Source of the DNA: CAZVNZ01 sp964628515
GTDB taxonomy: Bacteria; Bacillota; Clostridia; Christensenellales; Christensenellaceae
DNA: 64,000 nt
Direction of reading: 5' to 3'
Assembly (NCBI GenBank): GCA_964628515.1
Contig: CAZVNZ010000012.1
Span: forward strand, 1 to 64,000
In this document: positions 58,854-64,000 of the stretch, one piece after another
Position numbering within the stretch: the first letter of the stretch is position 1
Layout: every line of letters begins with the position of its first letter
Translations under genes and position numbers: made by a program
Notes under the pieces: model-generated
What the model was told of the DNA's origin: nothing
Database searches by the model: none
What the model saw: only the letters and a program-made list of their open reading frames with translations

Positions 58854-59717
58854 TTATTTACTGATTGCTTCCATTGCGCCCACAATCTCGGAAATTTCGC
58901 TTGTTATTGCTTGCTGTCTTGCTCTGTTTAGCTTTAGCTGAAGTTTTTCCACAATTTCGTCCGCATTTTTAGTTGCGCTATCCATTGCCATCATTCGTGC
59001 GCTGTTTTCACTTGCAAAGCTTTGGATTAACGCACCGTATAAAATACCGATTATAAGCTGAGGTACAAGCATATCAAACACCCTTCTCGGAGAAGGATGA
59101 TAGCTTAGCTCCTCGCCGTAATCAAGCTCAACGGTAACATCGTCTAAATCCTCTAATTCTACGGGTAAAAGTCTCATGGCAATAGGCTCTTGTTTGACGG
59201 AGGAGTAGTATCTTGTGTAAATAAGGTACACTTCCTTCATAATATTATCCCTAAAAAGTTTGGAAATATCGTTAGCCAAATTACGTGCTTCGTATAACGT
59301 TGGGTTTTGAGAAATGTGTAAATACTCTAAGTCTATGGGAAGACCTTTTCTCTCAAAAAACGCACGTGCCTCCTGCCCTATTGTTATTATAAACTTTTCC
59401 CCTTTACTCATAAAATTATAGGCATAGTTTAAAATATTGTAGTTGTACCCTCCGCACAACCCTTTATCTGCCGCAATTACTATATAGGCAGGTACTCCTG
59501 CTTCGTGCTTTGTTAGAAAGGTGTGTTGCAACTCGTGGGAATGAATTAAAATATCCTTAAGCGCAGCACGCACCCTGTTAAAATAAATTAAGTTAGTATC
59601 GTACCTTTGTATTGCTTTTTGCATTTTAGAGGTAGAAATTAACTTCATAGCACCGGTAATCTGCCGTGTATCTTTAATTGCTTTAATACTGTTTTTTACT
59701 CCGGACGCATTATTCAT
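58854..59717 (-). CDS. atpG: ATP synthase gamma subunit
   Basis: A 287-residue rotor subunit. The N-terminal coil NSIKAIKDTRQITGAMKLISTSKMQKA and the C-terminal coil ARMMAMDSATKNADEIVEKLQLKLNRARQ are the conserved ends that form the shaft inside the alpha/beta ring. Its start overlaps the alpha stop by 8 bp. Confidence 0.96.
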   Translation of the reverse strand: MNNASGVKNSIKAIKDTRQITGAMKLISTSKMQKAIQRYDTNLIYFNRVRAALKDILIHSHELQHTFLTKHEAGVPAYIVIAADKGLCGGYNYNILNYAYNFMSKGEKFIITIGQEARAFFERKGLPIDLEYLHISQNPTLYEARNLANDISKLFRDNIMKEVYLIYTRYYSSVKQEPIAMRLLPVELEDLDDVTVELDYGEELSYHPSPRRVFDMLVPQLIIGILYGALIQSFASENSARMMAMDSATKNADEIVEKLQLKLNRARQQAITSEISEIVGAMEAISK

Positions 59718-61518
59718 CTTTTGCTACCCTACTGTCCACTAAAAAGGATTTTCTAAACTCTATTGCGTTTTCTACTATGGAGTCCTCTTGCTCTTTTGTA
59801 AGAGAACCGTTTTCGTTGACTGCTTCTACAATTAAGGCGCATGCAACATTAATATAGTTTAGGTAGCCCGAAACAAATTCTGCCACACGGTTTTCCGGCA
59901 CTTCCATAAGTACCTTGTGGGCTGCCATACAAAGTATAAGCACTTGGTCTGTAACGCTGTAAGGCTTGTATTGAGGCTGTTTTAGTGCATTTGTTAAACG
60001 CAATCCGTTAGCCAGAGTATCCCTTGTGGTTTTGTCTAAGTCTGATGCAAATTGAGCAAACACCGCAAGCTCTCTGTATTGGGCAAGCTCTATTCTAAGA
60101 GGGCCTGCCACCTTGCGCATTGCGCTTATTTGAGCACTACCCCCAACACGAGATACCGAAAGCCCTACGTTTATGGCAGGACGTTGTCCCGAGTTAAACA
60201 GCTCGGCTTCCAAATAAATTTGCCCGTCTGTAATAGAAATTACGTTTGTGGGAATATACGAAGAAATATCTCCATCTTGAGTTTCTATAATAGGCAAAGC
60301 CGTCATAGAACCGCCACCTAATTTATCGCTTAGTTTTGCCGCTCTTTCAAGGAGTCTTGAGTGCAAATAAAATACGTCTCCGGGGTATGCTTCTCTGCCC
60401 GGCGGACGTCTTAGCAGTAAGGACATTGTCCTGTATGCAACTGCGTGTTTAGATAAATCATCATAAACCACAAGCACGTCTTTGCCTTTATACATAAACT
60501 CCTCTGCAATAGCACACCCTGCATAAGGGGCTATATACTGCATGGGTGCAGCATCGCTTGCCGTTGAGGCAACAACCGTGGTGTACGTCATTGCACCAAA
60601 CTCTTCTAACCTGCTTACAATTTCTGAAATTGTAGACGCTTTTTGAGCTATTGCAACATAAACGCAAATTACACCCGTATTTCTTTGGTTGATAATGGTA
60701 TCTATGGCAATAGCGGTTTTACCCGTTTGCCTGTCCCCTATTATAAGCTCTCTTTGTCCTCTGCCTATGGGTATCATGGCATCTATTGCCATTATGCCCG
60801 TTTGCAAAGGTTGGTTTACCGATTGTCTTTGTATAATGGGTGGTGCTTCCGTTTCTATGTTTCGGAAGTTTTCTGTTTTTACCGGGCCGTTGCTGTCTAA
60901 GGGGTGTCCTAATGGGTTTATTACCCTGCCAAGCATTTCTTCCCCTACGGGAACACGCACCACACTACCCGTATGGCGTACCATAGAGCCTTCCGTTACG
61001 GCTGTTGTGCCGTTTAAAAGCACTGTACCCACCGTATCCGTTTCTAAGTTCATAACAATACCGTAGGCATCCTTTTCAAATTGCAAAAGTTCTCCATATT
61101 TACAGTTTTCAAGACCTCTAACCGTTACAACACCATCGCCCACACTGCTTACAATACCTATTTTAGCAATATCGTAATCGTTTTTAAAATCTGCTATTCG
61201 GTTTTGGAGTTCTTGCTCCCCGTATAAATTGCTATCATTCATATTTCCCTTTATCGCACTAAGCACGTCATCTATGTTGATGGTGCTTTCGTCGTGTCCT
61301 TCCGTCATATAGTTGTTCATTCGTTTTAAATATGATTTTATGCTTAAATCGTAAATAGTGTTGTTTGCGGTTACAACAAAACCGCCTAACAGGCTTTCGT
61401 CCATATCTATTTTAAAATCTATTTCGCAGTTAAGCAAATGTTCAAATTTTCTTTTAATATCCTCTATTTCTTCTAATTTAAGTGCCGAGGCACAAACTAA
61501 TTTACCGTCTATTTTCAA
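59710..61518 (-). CDS. atpA: ATP synthase alpha subunit fused to a delta C-terminal domain
   Basis: A 602-residue protein, about 100 longer than a normal alpha. Residues 1-72 match the C-terminal domain of delta/AtpH (SALKLEEIEDIKRKF, IDMDESLLGGFVV, YDLSIKSYLKRM). A ~25-residue linker leads to a complete alpha from about residue 98, including its N-terminal helix (LYGEQELQNRIADF). Walker A is GDRQTGKT (261-268), offset 92 from E. coli alpha. The delta N-terminal helical domain is absent here and not found elsewhere in the operon, which has no atpH. It starts with TTG just after atpF; GGTGG lies upstream. Three copies per F1 are expected if all alphas carry it. Confidence 0.93.
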   Translation of the reverse strand: MKIDGKLVCASALKLEEIEDIKRKFEHLLNCEIDFKIDMDESLLGGFVVTANNTIYDLSIKSYLKRMNNYMTEGHDESTINIDDVLSAIKGNMNDSNLYGEQELQNRIADFKNDYDIAKIGIVSSVGDGVVTVRGLENCKYGELLQFEKDAYGIVMNLETDTVGTVLLNGTTAVTEGSMVRHTGSVVRVPVGEEMLGRVINPLGHPLDSNGPVKTENFRNIETEAPPIIQRQSVNQPLQTGIMAIDAMIPIGRGQRELIIGDRQTGKTAIAIDTIINQRNTGVICVYVAIAQKASTISEIVSRLEEFGAMTYTTVVASTASDAAPMQYIAPYAGCAIAEEFMYKGKDVLVVYDDLSKHAVAYRTMSLLLRRPPGREAYPGDVFYLHSRLLERAAKLSDKLGGGSMTALPIIETQDGDISSYIPTNVISITDGQIYLEAELFNSGQRPAINVGLSVSRVGGSAQISAMRKVAGPLRIELAQYRELAVFAQFASDLDKTTRDTLANGLRLTNALKQPQYKPYSVTDQVLILCMAAHKVLMEVPENRVAEFVSGYLNYINVACALIVEAVNENGSLTKEQEDSIVENAIEFRKSFLVDSRVAKDE

Positions 61519-61521
61519 CTC

Positions 61522-62001
61522 TTAGCCCACCTTTTCAAAAAATTCGTCAATAATTTTTTTATTATCGGCAAGAGAAATTTCTCGACGCAAAACCTTCTCG
61601 GCAATTTGTATTGCCATATCCGTTACATCTTGGCGCATTTCTGCTACCGCAAGTTGTTTTTGCTGAGTAATTTGCTTGGTGGCAAGAAGTTTCATCGTTG
61701 CAACATCCTCTACCGCTTGGTCCATAATTTGAGTGGCTTGAGTATCTGCAAGTTGCTTGCTTTTGCTTATTAGCTGAGCCGCTAAATCTTGGGCATTAGC
61801 CACCATTTCGTCGTACTTAGCTTTAAGTTGCTCTGCCTGTGTTTGCTTTTGCGCCGCCTCGTCTAACTGCTTTTGTATGTCGTCCGTACGTGCATTTAAA
61901 AACTTAACAATAGGCTTGTACAACAGTTTTCTGAGCACAAGAAACAGTATTATAATGTTCACGATATATAGAAGAATTTCTATAAAGTTAATATCCATCA
62001 T
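61522..62001 (-). CDS. atpF: ATP synthase b subunit
   Basis: A 159-residue peripheral stalk subunit: N-terminal membrane helix (EILLYIVNIIILFLVLRKLL) and a long amphipathic helix to the C-terminus. The length is normal, so there is no b-delta fusion of the mycobacterial type. It ends 3 bp before the TTG of the delta-alpha fusion. Confidence 0.93.
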   Translation of the reverse strand: MMDINFIEILLYIVNIIILFLVLRKLLYKPIVKFLNARTDDIQKQLDEAAQKQTQAEQLKAKYDEMVANAQDLAAQLISKSKQLADTQATQIMDQAVEDVATMKLLATKQITQQKQLAVAEMRQDVTDMAIQIAEKVLRREISLADNKKIIDEFFEKVG

Positions 62002-62023
62002 TTTACCCCGGTTAATTTATTTT

Positions 62024-62254
62024 TTATTGCCCCATTGTAAATATCATAATAATAGAAATAACAAAGCCGTAAATAGCTGTGGATTCTGCAAGCGCCATAC
62101 CTATTAGCAATACTTGGTTAATTTTACCCGTTGCCTCCGGTTGTCTTGCCACCGCCTCGCAAGCCTTGCTTGTTGCAATACCCATACCTATACCTGCGCC
62201 AAAGCCTGTTAAAACGGCAATACCTGCACCAATAGCTACTAAACCAATATCCAT
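62024..62254 (-). CDS. atpE: ATP synthase c subunit
   Basis: A 76-residue hairpin that forms the rotor ring. The polar loop is ARQPE and the ion-binding carboxylate is Glu57 in ALAESTAIYG, with Ser58, Thr59 and Tyr62 as in Na+-binding c subunits. The position equivalent to Ilyobacter Gln32 is Met24, so the Na+ site is incomplete and the coupling ion is uncertain. Confidence 0.95.
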   Translation of the reverse strand: MDIGLVAIGAGIAVLTGFGAGIGMGIATSKACEAVARQPEATGKINQVLLIGMALAESTAIYGFVISIIMIFTMGQ

Positions 62255-62308
62255 AATGTTCTACCTCCAAAAAATTTAAAAAATATAATAACTGTTATAT
62301 GTATATGT

Positions 62309-62986
62309 CTACTCCAACCTTTCGTGGATGAATGACATAGTCAACATTGTAAACACGTATGCCTGCATGCCTAAATGGAATAATATAAAATATATAGATG
62401 CAAAAGCAGGTATACCAATGGCAAAATAGCCAAGACCGCTGTATATCATATCCATTACCACCAACCCCGAGAATAAATTACCGAATAACCGGCAAGCAAG
62501 GGATATTGGCACCGCAATGGAAGTAAGCACGTTTATGGGTGCCATAAACGCCTTAGGCACACCGTAAGTTTTTAGCCAGCCCACAACCCCTTTAAATCTT
62601 ATGGAAAAGGCAATAATAAGTACAAAAGACATAATTGCAAGCCCAAGAGTAAAGTTTAAGTCGGTCATTGGGGAGCGCACTCCGATGTACTCGGAAAAAC
62701 CGCCTATAATAATAAAAGCAAATAGGGTTAAAATATAAGGCGCAATAATACTGCCCTTATCCCCAAGTGTAGAACCGCAAAACTTATTTACACCTTCCAC
62801 CGCAATTTCCAATACATTTTGCAAACCCTTAGGCACCGCTTTAAAGTTACGCAAAACTCCATACCTAAAAATTAATGCAAGGGCAATAATAATCAGGCTT
62901 ACTATAAAAGCCGTGCGTAGTGTTTCACTTACCGTAAAAAGTCCGAATATGCTAACCTTATCCGGAAAGACGCTGGGTATCTCCAT
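62309..62986 (-). CDS. atpB: ATP synthase a subunit
   Basis: A 225-residue membrane stator subunit with five or six helices. The essential Arg is in SLACRLFGNLFSG near residue 160. It forms the ion half-channels against the c ring. Its start shares one base with the atpI-like stop (TAATG). Confidence 0.93.
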   Translation of the reverse strand: MEIPSVFPDKVSIFGLFTVSETLRTAFIVSLIIIALALIFRYGVLRNFKAVPKGLQNVLEIAVEGVNKFCGSTLGDKGSIIAPYILTLFAFIIIGGFSEYIGVRSPMTDLNFTLGLAIMSFVLIIAFSIRFKGVVGWLKTYGVPKAFMAPINVLTSIAVPISLACRLFGNLFSGLVVMDMIYSGLGYFAIGIPAFASIYFILFHLGMQAYVFTMLTMSFIHERLE

Positions 62987-63285
62987 TACTCTACCTCTAT
63001 TTTACTGTTTTTCATTTTTTTATATGCGATAATAGTCTTAATGCCCTTGTACATAGGCACAAGCACTATTACACCCACCAACCCTCCGGCACAGTAAAGC
63101 ATGGTATACACTCCAAAGAAATTCGCCATTAAAAAGAGAGTTAGTAGTATTATTCCAAATTTTACCAAAAATATCCACGTTGCCGAGCTTTTGGCATTTT
63201 TAACATCTAAGAGTATGTTTATTGCTTTTTGCAGTAGTATAAGCTGTACAATGCCTATACCTATGCCAACAAAAATGCCCCACAT
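62986..63285 (-). CDS. atpI: AtpI-like ATP synthase assembly protein
   Basis: A 99-residue membrane protein with three or four hydrophobic segments, at the head of the atp operon where AtpI sits. AtpI proteins help assemble the c ring. Sequence similarity in this family is low, so the name rests on size, topology and position. AAAGGT precedes the ATG. Confidence 0.75.
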   Translation of the reverse strand: MWGIFVGIGIGIVQLILLQKAINILLDVKNAKSSATWIFLVKFGIILLTLFLMANFFGVYTMLYCAGGLVGVIVLVPMYKGIKTIIAYKKMKNSKIEVE

Positions 63286-63362
63286 AGCGTGCTACCTTTC
63301 GTAAAAAATAAAATTCGGCAGTATTTTTAAACTATATTAAATATAAAGAACTTGCCTAAATT

Positions 63363-63391
63363 ATTCTATTACTTATTTAAGTATTATGCAA
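63363..63391 (-). promoter_or_regulatory. Likely promoter of the ATP synthase operon
   Basis: Minus strand: -35 TTGCAT (63391-63386), 17-bp spacer, -10 TAGAAT (63368-63363). It would give a leader of about 75 nt before atpI. Confidence 0.5.
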
Positions 63392-63554
63392 GTGGTTTTT
63401 TATACTCAAAAACCTAATTTTTCAAGTGTATTTTTTGATTTATTAACAAAAAATCCACAATTTACTTGCATTTACTAAGGATACCTGTAAAATACCCTGT
63501 TTTTCGTACTTTATATATAATTTTTACAATATTTGTTTCCTATTATATATACAG

Positions 63555-64000
63555 TTATATGGTAGTATCCGTATTTTGCACAAGTCCAAGCCCGGAATCT
63601 ACCTTTACTATTGTACCGCTTCTTAGTATTAAGGTTGCGTTTTCCGCCTCACAAATAACCGGAATATCCAAAGACAGCCCAACCACCACAGCATTGGATT
63701 CTTCCAATTTTTCTTCCGTAATTATGGCAGATGCTCGTTTTAGTATATCTAAAAGCTCTATGGAGGTTTCTCTTAGCACCAAAATATCTCCTGTATTAAA
63801 GTCTTGAAGTGCCTGCTCCTTAGTAACGGCAACACACAGCCTTGCGCTTGCACACAGGTTGTTTGCCCCCTTGCCTTTTACCAGCACATCCCCTACCATT
63901 TCCACCTTAAGTAAGTTGGTAGTACCCGAAACCCCCAAGGGTATGCCTGCACAAATAACCACTAAATCCCCATCTTTTATAAGCCCTTCGTTTTTGCAGT
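63555..64000 (-). CDS. pyk: Pyruvate kinase, C-terminal part (cut by window end)
   Basis: The 3' end of a gene that continues past base 64000; the frame is open to the edge. The visible ~148 residues cover the end of the pyruvate kinase C-terminal domain (KDGDLVVICAGIPLGVSGTTN) and a PEP-utiliser swivelling domain (GKGANNLCASARLCVA; LVLRETSIELLDILKRASAII), which in the dikinase holds the phospho-His but in pyruvate kinase ends is often without it. This extended PykA form is typical of Bacillus and Clostridia. It makes pyruvate and ATP from PEP. Confidence 0.88.
   Translation of the reverse strand, partial: CKNEGLIKDGDLVVICAGIPLGVSGTTNLLKVEMVGDVLVKGKGANNLCASARLCVAVTKEQALQDFNTGDILVLRETSIELLDILKRASAIITEEKLEESNAVVVGLSLDIPVICEAENATLILRSGTIVKVDSGLGLVQNTDTTI

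Overview
The window reads as about 64 kb of a low-GC Gram-positive chromosome, most likely an anaerobic member of the Clostridia (Bacillota). The support is indirect: strong AGGAG-type ribosome binding sites, consensus SigA-type promoters, DivIVA and SepF, the short dimeric glycyl-tRNA synthetase and short-form prolyl-tRNA synthetase, pyruvate phosphate dikinase, a PyrK-dependent dihydroorotate dehydrogenase, B12 salvage genes and a SigB-like module. I saw no phage, insertion sequence, CRISPR array or rRNA. One tRNA (Lys, anticodon TTT) lies at 2240-2315.

Layout. 0.2-4.8 kb: small enzymes, the tRNA and an Agr/LytTR-type two-component system. 5.0-7.4 kb: a glycogen debranching enzyme carrying an N-terminal STAS domain. 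7.4-10.8 kb: a BlaR1/BlaI-type M56 protease and repressor pair, the protease with an apparent frameshift, diverging from a DUF2284 gene; both directions have 12/12 consensus promoters. 11-18 kb: a ppiB-MFS-alcohol dehydrogenase operon, a DeoR-sorbose-type dehydrogenase pair and a radical SAM protein. 18-30.9 kb: glyS, cobT, a NUDIX hydrolase, a coiled-coil membrane protein diverging from a degenerate surface 5'-nucleotidase, an FkbM methyltransferase, proS and a B12 uptake operon (btuFCD) under a cobalamin riboswitch with its own terminator. 31-35.3 kb: an arginine operon (argC-argB-argD-GNAT) behind a promoter overlapped by an ARG-box-like palindrome, then two small membrane proteins. 35.4-41.7 kb (minus): lspA-rluD-pyrC-pyrF-pyrK-pyrD-pyrE and a lone MNT-type nucleotidyltransferase. 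41.8-49.4 kb: an NhaC antiporter, a GNAT enzyme, the hlyD-like/yggS/sepF/divIVA division cluster and rsbV-rsbW-sigB-second ATPase. 49.6-56.9 kb: a chemoreceptor, ppdK, cobU-cobS-cobC and a flavin-binding protein. 57-63.3 kb: the F-type ATP synthase operon. The window ends inside a pyruvate kinase gene.

The most unusual feature is the ATP synthase. The operon has atpI, B, E, F, A, G, D and C but no free atpH (delta). Instead the C-terminal domain of delta, without its N-terminal helical domain, is fused to the N-terminus of alpha (59710-61518). Other notable items are the STAS-debranching enzyme fusion, the surface 5'-nucleotidase homologue that has lost nearly all metal and substrate ligands, and the SigB module in which the RsbW next to RsbV has a broken ATP-binding N-box while a second, intact kinase follows the sigma factor.

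How the genes work together: B12 is taken up (btuFCD) and its lower ligand is assembled (cobT, cobU, cobS, cobC), with no corrin-ring genes in view, so this looks like salvage. Pyruvate kinase, pyruvate phosphate dikinase and the debranching enzyme point to glycogen and sugar fermentation. The ATP synthase and NhaC manage ion gradients.
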